From Methanocella_A sp963769045 (GTDB taxonomy: Archaea > Halobacteriota > Methanocellia > Methanocellales > Methanocellaceae): 64,000 nucleotides of DNA. This document shows, piece after piece, positions 19,042 to 27,390 of this stretch. How positions within the stretch are numbered: position 1 is the first letter of the stretch; each line of letters opens with the position of its first letter. The stretch covers positions 224,153 through 288,152 of the forward strand of contig CAVYKK010000026.1 in the NCBI GenBank assembly GCA_963769045.1, read 5' to 3'. The position numbers were made by a program, and so were the translations under genes. The notes under the pieces were generated by a model. That model worked only from the letters and a program-made list of their open reading frames with translations, made no database searches and was not told where the DNA came from.

Positions 19042-21429
19042 TTAAGCACGCTGCCGGAGTAGCTCCATTGCCCTGTCGATGCGCTCCCGGTGCTCATCTT
19101 TTATGGCATACCCGTACAACCGGTCGCTGCCTGGCACCTGCTCGATAATGCCCCGGCGGGCCAGCAACGCGAGGTCCCGGTGGGCGGCCGTCGTGGACAC
19201 GTCCAGCACCCCGGCCAGCTCCGGCCCGGAGAGGCCGGGTTTCTCGGCAATTGCGTACAGCGTTTTCCGCAGCGGCTCCCGGCGCATCAGCGACAGCAGC
19301 GACTGGTCCTCCTTCGAGTACGTCCCGGCGTTGGTGAAGTAGCGAAGGTACTTGTTGCCAGCCTTGTAGGTCACGACCTTGTGATTCATGGCCAGGATGA
19401 ACAGGTGATAGCGAATTGTGCCCATGTTGACACCGAGGTTTTTTGCCATGTCCGTGGCCGTGGCGCCCGGGTTGTCGGCGATGTAGCGCAGCACGGCGTT
19501 GCGGTTCTCGTTCTTGTTGAGGCGGCCCCGGGCGCGGGCTACAGTCCCTATCATAAAGAAGCGGAGGAACATGCAGGCCAGGGCGATAATGGCGACTCCG
19601 GCGGCAATGTTCAGCTGGTTGCCGCCGATGCGGCCGTTATCGGTGCTGTAGTAGATGGTGCCGTTGCCTGTCGCCATATTCGTGACATGGCCGGCTACCG
19701 GCTTCGACCAGAGCGGGTTCCCGTCGTTGTCGAGCGCATAGATACTGTTTACATACAGGCATGGAGATCCGCTGTCGGTGATATAGCCGTCATAGAGGAC
19801 ATAATCGTAATATATGTACAACACATCGCTGCCAGGGGATATCATTATATTTTTCTGCACATGTGGCCCCGAGGCGGTAGCATAGGTGCTGTATGATGAC
19901 GTAATGCGAAGCAGGTCCGGGTAGTTACTGGCGTTGAGCATCGTCACGTGCCGGTCAGCATCCGGCACTGTAAAGTTCCAGCATGGAACGGCTGTCTTGA
20001 CGTCGTAGGCCGTGATAGTATCCTCGTTGAATTGCCTGGTGCTGAGAATCTTGCCCATTGTGTCGTTATCGATCACGTTGTAGGATTGGCAGGCGTAAAC
20101 GATGCCCTCGTTCCCGGCCAGCAGCCGGGGCCCAGAATACATACCCTGATAGTACTGGCGTATAGGCTCGCTATTTATGTTATTCGCTTCGTCCAGTTCG
20201 TTGGTGAAGTAATAGCCAGCGCCTGACCAGTCCTTGATCTGCTGCTGGTACGCCAGCGCGTCGCTGTACTCCCTGCCGTCCGGGCCGATGGTGACCAGGT
20301 ATACCGGGTTTTGCTCGGGGTCGTATTTGCTCATATAGACGTTGCCCTGGCTGTCCATGGGCATCCTGTCGAAGAGGAGATACAGGCCGCCGAATATCTG
20401 GTGAGACCACAACACGTTGCCGCTGGTATCCAGCGTGACCACGCCGTTCCGGACAGGCACGTACAGCGTGCCGTTGACGTATAGCGGCATGCTGCCGAAC
20501 CGCGCCCATTCGTCTTCTGCAACATATGCCCGGACCGCCGTTTGCCCTATATCCCGGCTCCAGATCAGGCGCCCATCTGCATCGTATGCATCGACGATGC
20601 TCGTGGGCACCAGATAGGTGGGGTCCCTGACCATTCGGTCCAGACTCAGGCCTACCAGTACCTCGTTCTCAGAGAGAAGGTCCCATTCGTGGGCGGCATT
20701 GCCCATGCTCATCCCCGAATTCCGGGCCCGGACAGTGTAGATATGCCCGGACTCATCGATGGTAGCGGGCCTGGAGACATTATCGATGCTGAACAGCAGC
20801 CGACCACTGTCGTCCATGACATATTGCGTATAGTCGATGAAGAGGTATATGCGGCCGTTGCTATAGCGGATTGCCGGGATGTCCGACAGCCAGCCGGATA
20901 GCACCGATACGTTCGCCTCGAAAGCGTGTTCCCATGCGACACTGCCGTCGGCGGCGATTTTCATGACCTTAAATGGCTCGTCGTAGTATCCGGCAGCCAT
21001 GTTTTCTTCGGTCGGAACCCGTGAAACATAGACGTACAGCGAACCGTTGTTCTCAGCCACGATGGGATAGGAACGGTACATCATATCGGGTGTCCCGTAC
21101 CCGTAAACGTTTTCTCTGGAAGAGTACAGTGGCATTTCCCAGTCGTTCAATACATGCCACTCTGGCGGGAAGCCGAAGGACCAGCGGAGGCTGCCGTCCT
21201 GGCCAAAGGCGGAAATGCGATTCGCCCCGTCCATGATTAAGTGATTTTCTGCGAACGTATAAAGCGTGTCGCCGCTGCCCGCGAACATGTAGTCCACGCT
21301 GCCGTTGGCGGACATCTCCCAGCCCCCCTTGCCAGCCGGAGGTTCGGACAGGACTATATAGCAGAGCAGCCCGGCGAGGCCGATGGCAATGAGCACCAGT
21401 GCCGCCTCAAACACGTGAGATCTTCGCAT
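19042..21429 (-). CDS. Membrane-tethered regulator R4: PQQ-like propeller, TM, tandem winged helix
   Basis: 795 residues from ATG 21429 (MRRSHVFEAALVL). The open frame extends 198 bases further upstream, but that part covers the promoter and lacks family similarity. N-terminal TM (ALVLIAIGLAGLLCYIVL), PQQ-like units (DTLYTFAENHLIM, GTLYVPVRNGVVTLDTSGNVLW, SIYALDNDGNPLWSK), second TM (AAGVAIIALACMFLRFFM), GTVARARGRLNKNENR, winged helix 1 (NPGATATDMAKNLGVNMGTIRYHLFIL) and winged helix 2 (KPGLSGPELAGVLDVSTTAAHRDLALL). It pairs most closely with R5 downstream of its promoter; both keep VRNG/LNGG-type propeller units and the same TM-proximal spacing. Confidence 0.85.
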   Translation of the reverse strand: MRRSHVFEAALVLIAIGLAGLLCYIVLSEPPAGKGGWEMSANGSVDYMFAGSGDTLYTFAENHLIMDGANRISAFGQDGSLRWSFGFPPEWHVLNDWEMPLYSSRENVYGYGTPDMMYRSYPIVAENNGSLYVYVSRVPTEENMAAGYYDEPFKVMKIAADGSVAWEHAFEANVSVLSGWLSDIPAIRYSNGRIYLFIDYTQYVMDDSGRLLFSIDNVSRPATIDESGHIYTVRARNSGMSMGNAAHEWDLLSENEVLVGLSLDRMVRDPTYLVPTSIVDAYDADGRLIWSRDIGQTAVRAYVAEDEWARFGSMPLYVNGTLYVPVRNGVVTLDTSGNVLWSHQIFGGLYLLFDRMPMDSQGNVYMSKYDPEQNPVYLVTIGPDGREYSDALAYQQQIKDWSGAGYYFTNELDEANNINSEPIRQYYQGMYSGPRLLAGNEGIVYACQSYNVIDNDTMGKILSTRQFNEDTITAYDVKTAVPCWNFTVPDADRHVTMLNASNYPDLLRITSSYSTYATASGPHVQKNIMISPGSDVLYIYYDYVLYDGYITDSGSPCLYVNSIYALDNDGNPLWSKPVAGHVTNMATGNGTIYYSTDNGRIGGNQLNIAAGVAIIALACMFLRFFMIGTVARARGRLNKNENRNAVLRYIADNPGATATDMAKNLGVNMGTIRYHLFILAMNHKVVTYKAGNKYLRYFTNAGTYSKEDQSLLSLMRREPLRKTLYAIAEKPGLSGPELAGVLDVSTTAAHRDLALLARRGIIEQVPGSDRLYGYAIKDEHRERIDRAMELLRQRA

Positions 21430-21458
21430 ACCGTTTACCAGATGATCGATAAGAGGGG

Positions 21459-21480
21459 GCTTAAATATAGTTTCTCTCAG
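21459..21480 (-). promoter_or_regulatory. Promoter of R4 with shared motif
   Basis: Reverse strand CTGAGAGAAAC directly followed by TATATTTAAG, 30-50 bases before the ATG at 21429. It links the TGAGAGAAA form (A1, A2) with the TATATTTAAG form (R1, R5, R6). Confidence 0.6.
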
Positions 21481-21572
21481 GAAAAGTTGATGGAGTAGCC
21501 GTATGGTAAAACGGCGAGGACTCGCAGTCGCATGCAGGGCGGACGCTCGCGCGCATGCATGACAGCGAAGGG

Positions 21573-21612
21573 GCCCGTATATCTTCATGCAGGAACTGTT
21601 GCCGATACGGGC
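21573..21612. repeat. Inverted repeat between R5 and R4
   Basis: GCCCGTAT at 21573-21580 pairs with ATACGGGC at 21605-21612 across a 24-base loop, just after the R5 stop. It may form an RNA hairpin at the R5 transcript end, but no T tract follows. Confidence 0.35.
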
Positions 21613-21626
21613 ATTGCCGGAAAGCA

Positions 21627-23909
21627 TTAAATTCGTTCCTTTATATGACGGATACGCTCGCGGTATGTTTCGCTAATGACATAACCGTTACCCTGCCCGG
21701 ATGAAGGCACCTGCACGACGATACCCTTACTGGCCAGCAGGGAAATGTGCCGGTTGGCAGCGGTCGGAGAGATGCCGAGTTCCCGTGCCAGCGCCGATCC
21801 GGAGAGCCCGGGCCTGACGGCGAGGACGTCCAGCGTCATGCGCAGCGGCTCCCGGCGTAACAGGGACAGCAGGGCCCGCTCCTCCGGTGAATAAGTGCCT
21901 GCGTTCCGGAAGTAGCGCAGGTACCGGTCACCCTCCCGGTGGGTGACGACCTTGTGGTTCACCGTCAGGATGAACAGGTGGTACCGGATGGTGCCCTTGT
22001 TCATGCCGAGGCCCCGCGACAGGTCGGTGGCCGTGAGGCCGGGGTGATCGGCGACGTACCGCAGCACACCGTTGCGGTTCTCGTTCTGGTCCAGGCGGCT
22101 CTTAGCCCTCGCCACCGTGCCCAGCATGAAGAAGCGCAGGAACAGGTAGGCAAGGGCGGTGAGGGCGACGCCTGCTGCGATGCCCGCAGTGTTGCCCCCG
22201 AGCCGGCCATTGCTGGTCAGGTAGTAGATCGTGCCATTGCCCGCGGCGGCCCGTTCGACGAACCCGTCCGGGTGTATCTCCCATAACAGTCGGCCGTCGT
22301 TGGCAATCGCATAAATGCCACGCGCGTAGAAGCATCTGGTCTGATTGAAGACGACCGGGTTATCGCAGATGGCAAAATCGTAGCTGACATATGTAACGCC
22401 GCTGCCGGGATACGCGCGAATATTATTCAGAACCCTCGGGGAGTATTCGTAGTTGTACAGCCGGCTTGTCAGTATCGCGTCGCCGATGTTGCTCTCGTTC
22501 AGGACTACGGCATGCCGGTCCGAGTACGGGACGGTGAAGTTCCACAGGACGCGGCCCGATCCCGGGTCGATCGCCCGGATGGTATCGGCATCATACCGCA
22601 GCGTTCTCATGGCATCGCTGAACACATCGCCGTCCACCAGGGGATAGGGCCCTGCAGTGTAGATAATGCCATCTTTTCCGCCCACCGGCATCGGGTAAGG
22701 GCACATAAATTGTTGGCCCCTGGAGCCGGTATGGGTGAATTGCCACACGTCGGCCGAGACGTTCCCGTCCGGGGCGATCTTGCTGACGAAATAGTCGTCC
22801 CTGCCCGAGTGGTAATCCATCTCCTCCAGGTACACGTTTCCCTGTGGGTCAACGGGCATCATCCCGTACAGCTTATATATGCCCCCGGAGACGTGCCGTA
22901 CCCATTTCAGGTCACCCCCTGTGTCAAGGGCGGCGGCGCCGCCGTTCAGGGACACGTACAGCGTGCCGTTTGCGTACAGCGGGAGCGTGTTATACTCCTG
23001 CCACATGTTCCGATCCATAGACGCGTAGACGGCGTTCTCGCCGATGTCCCGGCTCCAGAGAAGGCTGCCATCGAGATTATAGGCGCTGACGATGCTTGAC
23101 GGCAGGTCGTAGCTTTCGTCATAACTGAGGAATGGCGACTCACCTATGTACGACGAATTTTCTACCATGTCGAGGAATGCGTCCTCGCCGATCCAGTACG
23201 TCCCGACAGCGAAGATACGCCCTGCGTCATCAACGCTGACGGGAGCTGACACGTTGGCCATAGTGAAGAGCAGCCTGCCGCTCGTGTCCAGCACGTCCTC
23301 ATAATGGTCGTGGAAAAGGTATACCCGGCCGCCGGAAGCCTTTACTGCGATCGTGCTGCTGATCTCGAAGAAATTCAGGTTTAACCGTCCCCGGATCGAT
23401 TCTGCAGGATAGCTGATACTAAAATCATATTCCCAGGCGATGTCCCCTGACGGGGCTATCGCCAGGAGTTTCGACGGGACATCGATGCTCCTGAGACTTG
23501 CGTTTTGGTCAGCTATATCGATGTCGGCTTCTGTGAGAGGGCGGGTAACGAAAAGGTAAAGGTATCCCCACTGCTCGTCGACGACAGGCACGTCCGGGTA
23601 AATACTGCCGTAACCGCCGTTGTGATCAATATATGCCCCCATCATCCACGTGTTTAATGCCCGCCACTCCCCCGGTACGTCTATTGCCCAGGCCTGGCTG
23701 CCGTCGCTTCGGACAGCTGCGATATGGTTGCCCGAGAACGTGTAAAGGGTGTCGTTACTGCCCACGAACATGTAGTCGGCGCTGCCGTTGCCGTCCGTCT
23801 CCCAGCCCTCTGCCACAGGAGGCGTAGCAACGATCACGTAATACAGCAGCCCGGCCAGGCAGATGACGGCCAGCACGAGCGCCGCCTCGAACAATCGCGA
23901 CCTTTCCAT
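21627..23909 (-). CDS. Membrane-tethered regulator R5: PQQ-like propeller, TM, tandem winged helix
   Basis: 760 residues from ATG 23909 (MERSRLFEAALVL). A longer frame from 23960 would start inside the promoter. N-terminal TM (ALVLAVICLAGLLYYVIV), propeller units (DTLYTFSGNHIAAVRSDGS, GTLYVSLNGGAAALDTGGDL, GIYAIANDGRLLWEI), TM (AAGVALTALAYLFLRFFM), GTVARAKSRLDQNENR, winged helix 1 (HPGLTATDLSRGLGMNKGTIRYHLFIL), then VRYF-type linker with RYLRYFRNAGTYSPEERALL, and winged helix 2 (RPGLSGSALARELGISPTAANRHISLL). A likely recent duplicate of R4. Its gap to R4 (197 bases) contains only the R4 promoter and an inverted repeat. Confidence 0.85.
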   Translation of the reverse strand: MERSRLFEAALVLAVICLAGLLYYVIVATPPVAEGWETDGNGSADYMFVGSNDTLYTFSGNHIAAVRSDGSQAWAIDVPGEWRALNTWMMGAYIDHNGGYGSIYPDVPVVDEQWGYLYLFVTRPLTEADIDIADQNASLRSIDVPSKLLAIAPSGDIAWEYDFSISYPAESIRGRLNLNFFEISSTIAVKASGGRVYLFHDHYEDVLDTSGRLLFTMANVSAPVSVDDAGRIFAVGTYWIGEDAFLDMVENSSYIGESPFLSYDESYDLPSSIVSAYNLDGSLLWSRDIGENAVYASMDRNMWQEYNTLPLYANGTLYVSLNGGAAALDTGGDLKWVRHVSGGIYKLYGMMPVDPQGNVYLEEMDYHSGRDDYFVSKIAPDGNVSADVWQFTHTGSRGQQFMCPYPMPVGGKDGIIYTAGPYPLVDGDVFSDAMRTLRYDADTIRAIDPGSGRVLWNFTVPYSDRHAVVLNESNIGDAILTSRLYNYEYSPRVLNNIRAYPGSGVTYVSYDFAICDNPVVFNQTRCFYARGIYAIANDGRLLWEIHPDGFVERAAAGNGTIYYLTSNGRLGGNTAGIAAGVALTALAYLFLRFFMLGTVARAKSRLDQNENRNGVLRYVADHPGLTATDLSRGLGMNKGTIRYHLFILTVNHKVVTHREGDRYLRYFRNAGTYSPEERALLSLLRREPLRMTLDVLAVRPGLSGSALARELGISPTAANRHISLLASKGIVVQVPSSGQGNGYVISETYRERIRHIKERI

Positions 23910-23938
23910 GCCATTCACCAACTGATCGATGCGGCGGA

Positions 23939-23961
23939 GCTTAAATATAGCTTCTGTCACC
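23939..23961 (-). promoter_or_regulatory. Promoter of R5 with shared motif
   Basis: Reverse strand GGTGACAGAAGC followed by TATATTTAAG, 30-50 bases before the ATG. This is the copy closest to the apparent consensus. Confidence 0.6.
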
Positions 23962-23984
23962 AGAGGTTGCAGCTCAAGATACCG

Positions 23985-24021
23985 TAATGGAAAAGAGAAA
24001 AAGAAGGGGCCTTGCGGCCCC
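23985..24021 (-). terminator. Terminator after A2
   Basis: Reverse strand: stem GGGGCC / GGCCCC with loop GCAA, then TTCTTTTTCTCTTTT. It is 44 bases past the A2 stop (24065). Confidence 0.65.
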
Positions 24022-24064
24022 CTTACACTATACCAGTGTGGTGGATAGTCGGCTGGCTCTTTAC

Positions 24065-24619
24065 TTATAGCGATGGTTGTGTCGTCGTAATCGCACGCTT
24101 AATCTCGACGCCGTTCAGGAGTATAATAATCGTTATGGGCTTCCCCTGCGGGATACCCAGCGCTACGGTATCGATCTGAACCGCGAGCACCTCGTTGAAA
24201 TCGAGCATCGTGTTCCCGCCCAGGCCTGCCATGTCGAAGTCGCTCGGTTTCCACACGTTGCTGAAGGTCCTGCCATCGCACTCCATGTTCATGCTGAGCT
24301 TGCTTGCGTCGACAGGCTTGGCATCCTTGTTCAACATAATGGTGACCAGGCAACTGCCCATGGTCTCGTTCAGGACGCCGCCCACGTAGATCTGGCCGGA
24401 CGTCGGCGAGCCCGGAGTGACAGTCGGCGTTGCGCCGGCGGTGGCGCCCGGTGCCGGGGTCACGCTGCTTCCCGAGGGGCCAGGCGTAGCCGATGGGCCG
24501 AGCGGCTCGTTCGACAGGTTCCCGTTGATCAGGTTGAAGGCAACTGCCGCGATAGCCACCACGACGATAGCCACCACGACGACTCCAATGACAATGGTAA
24601 GCGATTTCTTGAGGTCCAT
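24065..24619 (-). CDS. Single-TM protein A2 with Pro/Thr linker and archaellin-like C-terminal region
   Basis: 184 residues and a paralogue of A1. It has a short basic N-terminus (MDLKKSL), TM (IVIGVVVVAIVVVAIAAVAF), a Pro/Thr/Gly linker (SATPGPSGSSVTPAPGATAG), then a domain with VTIMLNKDAKPVDASKLSM, MECDGRTFSNVW, TMLDFNEVLAVQI and GIPQGKPITIIILLNG. The last three match A1 (CDGRTYDKVW, TMLEYDES, GIPQGKPMTIMVLRNG) closely. The outer domain is probably exposed on a stalk. It is divergent from R6 and downstream-adjacent to R5. Role unknown; archaellin/pilin-like reading rests on strand pattern only. Confidence 0.65.
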   Translation of the reverse strand: MDLKKSLTIVIGVVVVAIVVVAIAAVAFNLINGNLSNEPLGPSATPGPSGSSVTPAPGATAGATPTVTPGSPTSGQIYVGGVLNETMGSCLVTIMLNKDAKPVDASKLSMNMECDGRTFSNVWKPSDFDMAGLGGNTMLDFNEVLAVQIDTVALGIPQGKPITIIILLNGVEIKRAITTTQPSL

Positions 24620-24690
24620 TTCGTTTCACACCCATAGGCCTAAAATGTGCGGCCTGTATCTATATGGATGATATGTCGATATACCTCATG

Positions 24691-24720
24691 ATTATTAGTC
24701 TTTCTCTCATGAAATGTTAA
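24691..24720 (-). promoter_or_regulatory. Upstream element of A2
   Basis: Reverse strand TTAACATTTCATGAGAGAAA with 21 bases (24700-24720) identical to the A1 upstream element. Here it is about 80 bases from the ATG rather than about 30, so the exact promoter spacing differs. Confidence 0.45.
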
Positions 24721-24752
24721 TTGAGAACTGGTTTTCGAAAGGGGGCTATCGG

Positions 24753-24780
24753 GGGGAACCTTGTTCCAAAAAGGTTCCCC
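24753..24780. repeat. Perfect 8-bp inverted repeat in the A2/R6 divergent region
   Basis: GGGGAACC at 24753-24760 and GGTTCCCC at 24773-24780, separated by a 12-base T/A-rich loop. It lies between two divergent genes, so it is not placed as a terminator for either. It may be a dispersed intergenic repeat or a binding site. Confidence 0.5.
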
Positions 24781-24841
24781 TGTACGCATGCCATTACAAC
24801 AATAGAACGCTCGCAATAGTACTGTACGCGCTTTTGCGATT

Positions 24842-24864
24842 GTGACACAAGGTATATTTAAAGC
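24842..24864 (+). promoter_or_regulatory. Promoter of R6 with shared motif
   Basis: GTGACACAAGG followed by TATATTTAAAGC, 30-50 bases before ATG 24893. Confidence 0.6.
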
Positions 24865-24892
24865 GCACGGCTATGCATTGAGCGGTGACGTG

Positions 24893-27277
24893 ATGGACAG
24901 AGGAAGGATGTTCGAGGCGGTCGCTGTGCTGCTTGTACTCGTGCTCGGCGGGGTGCTCTTCGCAGGGATTACCGGCGGCAGCCCGTCCCCGCCGAAAGAG
25001 GAATGGAACATCTCCGCCATCAGCCCTACCGCGTACACCTATGCAGGGGACGACGGGCGACTGTTTGTCTTCGACAGCAACGACGTCTATGCCATCGGCA
25101 ACGGGACGCTGCAATGGCAGTATAGTGTGCCCGCCGGATGGTCGATCATCAACCTGTTCTACGACTTCGACCAGGACCCGCAAGTCCAGCAGCAGTATTA
25201 TAATGGCCCGATCTTCGCGTCGTCGGGGGACACACTGTACCTGTACGCCATGCCCGACCCGGCTGCCAGTGGCCAGGGGTTCGAGGACAGAGCGAGGCAG
25301 CCCTGGGGCGGCAGCTTTAATGGCTCGATGTCCGACGAGAAAGTGATGGCTATTGCGGATGGCCGGCTACTCTGGGAGCGGCAGCTTTCAAAGGGCACAC
25401 ACGAGTACAGTGCGTTCGGGGGCACCCGCTATGACAATGTCGGCATCACTGTGGAGGGTGACAGGCTGTACGTGTACCATCCCTATAACCTGACAGTCCT
25501 GCGGACCGACGGCACCCTGCTGGGGCTGATCGCGGACGTTGCCTGCCCTCCCGCAGTGGACGAGGATAACAAGGTCTACACGGTCAAAGCCATCTCTTGC
25601 CCTGACGAAGAGGCCTACACGAACGATTACACCTATTTTATGCCCTACCAGGGATACATGGTGCCGTCGGGCGTGATCGAGGCGTACTTCCCGGACGGCT
25701 CCCTCTGCTGGCGAATTGACATCGGAGAGCCGGCACGGCGGCCGGTGATCGACCCCGGCATCGGCCGTGAGCGCCAGACGTTGCCGCTGTCCAACAACGG
25801 CCTGCTCTACGTGCCGCGGTCCGACGGGGTGACGATCCTGGGCCGTGACAGCCACATCATACGGGAGTTCAGGGTCAACAATAGCGTCATACCGTACGAT
25901 AAAATGCCTTTCGACGACGCGGGAAACTATTACCTCACGGACGCTGTCCGCGGTTACCAGACGGCCTATCCGCCGGGCGATACGTCGAAATATTTACACG
26001 GCTACGTCCCGCCGACCGACCGGAAGATTTACGCGGTCAGGCCGGATGGCACGTACACGGTGGCTAACGAGAGCTACGATGGCCTGCTGCCGATCGCCGC
26101 ATCCGACGGCATCGCATACTTCGTGACCTCGACGCTGTATGACCCGGACCGGCCGTCGCTGGACGAGCTACTGGCCTGGACGATCACGGCGGTCAGTCTG
26201 GAAAACGGGGACGTCCTCTGGTCACGCCCCGTCGACCCGGGCCCGGCGAGCATGGCGATGGTCAACGAATCCAGCGTCGGCTGGATATTCTACGACGATA
26301 CGACCCGGGTCAAGACCAGGGCTTACTACGAATGGCATCCCAGTGCCTGGCGCGATCAGTCGCTGGACCTGAAGGTCTGGGGGGATGCGGCCTGGATCGA
26401 GGCGCTGCCCCGCGGCGATATCGTCTATTTCAGCTACTACAGCCTCAACTACGAGTACCCGACGAACTACGACGCCATGGGACCGATATGGCTGAAGCGG
26501 TATCCGGGCGATCTCGAAATGATCGATGTCACCGGACGGCCGTACTTCGCGATCATTAACCGGTCGCAGTGCGCTTATGCCTCGGGCATTCTGGCCCTCG
26601 CGAACGACGGCCGGACGCTCTGGCAGACACCGACCGGCTCGTACGTGACCGGCATGGCAGCCAACAATAGCACGATATTCTACGGCACGAGGAACGGCGG
26701 ACTCGCGGCGAGGAACAGCGGCATTGCCGCGGGCCTTGCTGCCATACTGGCGGCCGCCTACGTGTTCCTGCGGTTCGTCCTCGTCGGGGCCGTGGCCCGG
26801 GCTAAAAGCAGGCTGGAAAAGAACGAGAACCGTACGGCAGTATTGCATTTGATCCAGGAACGCCCGGGCAGCACTATGCGGGAGATCTCCCGGGAGCTGG
26901 ACATGAACATCGGCACCATGCGGTATCACCTCCTCATCCTGGGCATCAACCACAAGATCAAGGAGCACCGGGACGGGAAGTACGTCCGCTACTTTGCCGG
27001 CACCTGCGCCTACACGATCGAGGAGCGAGAGATAATATCGCTGTTGCGGCGTGAGCCGGTCCGGCGACTGATGCTCGTCATCCGGGGAAAGCCGGGCATC
27101 TCGAATGTGGAGCTCGCGGAAGCCCTGGGGTTATCCGAGGCCGCCGTCAGCAACTACATGCGCGAGCTTGCCGGGAGAGGCTTCGTGGACAAAGAATCGA
27201 CGAAAGACGGCCACGTGGCATACTTCATCAAGCGGGAGCGCGCCGACAAGATCACCAGTTCGCTGGATCAATCGTAA
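24893..27277 (+). CDS. Membrane-tethered regulator R6: PQQ-like propeller, TM, tandem winged helix
   Basis: 794 residues from ATG 24893 (MDRGRMFEAVAVLLVLVL), the only receptor of the array on the forward strand. N-terminal TM, propeller units (GRLFVFDSNDVYAIGNGTLQW, here split around residues 55-75; GLLYVPRSDGVTIL; GILALANDGRTLW), second TM (AAGLAAILAAAYVFLRFVLV), GAVARAKSRLEKNENR (a variant GAVARAK), winged helix 1 (RPGSTMREISRELDMNIGTMRYHLLIL) and winged helix 2 (KPGISNVELAEALGLSEAAVSNYMREL). Upstream in-frame codons from 24842 overlap the promoter, so the later ATG is chosen. It ends the array and is convergent with the metal-transport operon. Confidence 0.85.
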   Translation: MDRGRMFEAVAVLLVLVLGGVLFAGITGGSPSPPKEEWNISAISPTAYTYAGDDGRLFVFDSNDVYAIGNGTLQWQYSVPAGWSIINLFYDFDQDPQVQQQYYNGPIFASSGDTLYLYAMPDPAASGQGFEDRARQPWGGSFNGSMSDEKVMAIADGRLLWERQLSKGTHEYSAFGGTRYDNVGITVEGDRLYVYHPYNLTVLRTDGTLLGLIADVACPPAVDEDNKVYTVKAISCPDEEAYTNDYTYFMPYQGYMVPSGVIEAYFPDGSLCWRIDIGEPARRPVIDPGIGRERQTLPLSNNGLLYVPRSDGVTILGRDSHIIREFRVNNSVIPYDKMPFDDAGNYYLTDAVRGYQTAYPPGDTSKYLHGYVPPTDRKIYAVRPDGTYTVANESYDGLLPIAASDGIAYFVTSTLYDPDRPSLDELLAWTITAVSLENGDVLWSRPVDPGPASMAMVNESSVGWIFYDDTTRVKTRAYYEWHPSAWRDQSLDLKVWGDAAWIEALPRGDIVYFSYYSLNYEYPTNYDAMGPIWLKRYPGDLEMIDVTGRPYFAIINRSQCAYASGILALANDGRTLWQTPTGSYVTGMAANNSTIFYGTRNGGLAARNSGIAAGLAAILAAAYVFLRFVLVGAVARAKSRLEKNENRTAVLHLIQERPGSTMREISRELDMNIGTMRYHLLILGINHKIKEHRDGKYVRYFAGTCAYTIEEREIISLLRREPVRRLMLVIRGKPGISNVELAEALGLSEAAVSNYMRELAGRGFVDKESTKDGHVAYFIKRERADKITSSLDQS

Positions 27278-27313
27278 AGCCGGAGATGACTGCGGCGAGG
27301 CCCCGGTCGGGAT

Positions 27314-27345
27314 TGGAATAAAGAAAAAAACGGGGCTGTTACCCC
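27314..27345 (-). terminator. Terminator of the cbi operon
   Basis: Reverse strand: GGGG TAACAG CCCC then GTTTTTTTCTTTATTCC, 46 bases past the cbiM stop. It may also help end R6 from the other side. Confidence 0.5.
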
Positions 27346-27390
27346 ATTCCCGGCCCGGCGAGTGTCCGCACGCGAAGGCAGGACGACTGC

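Noticed and set aside
21490..21560. tRNA-like stretch (GCCGTATGGTAAAACGGC)
   Set aside because: A D-arm-like hairpin is present, but no T-arm consensus or acceptor stem could be paired.
22001..22335. Overlapping ORFs inside the receptor genes
   Set aside because: They are out-of-frame readings of the winged-helix coding region and are not conserved between paralogues.
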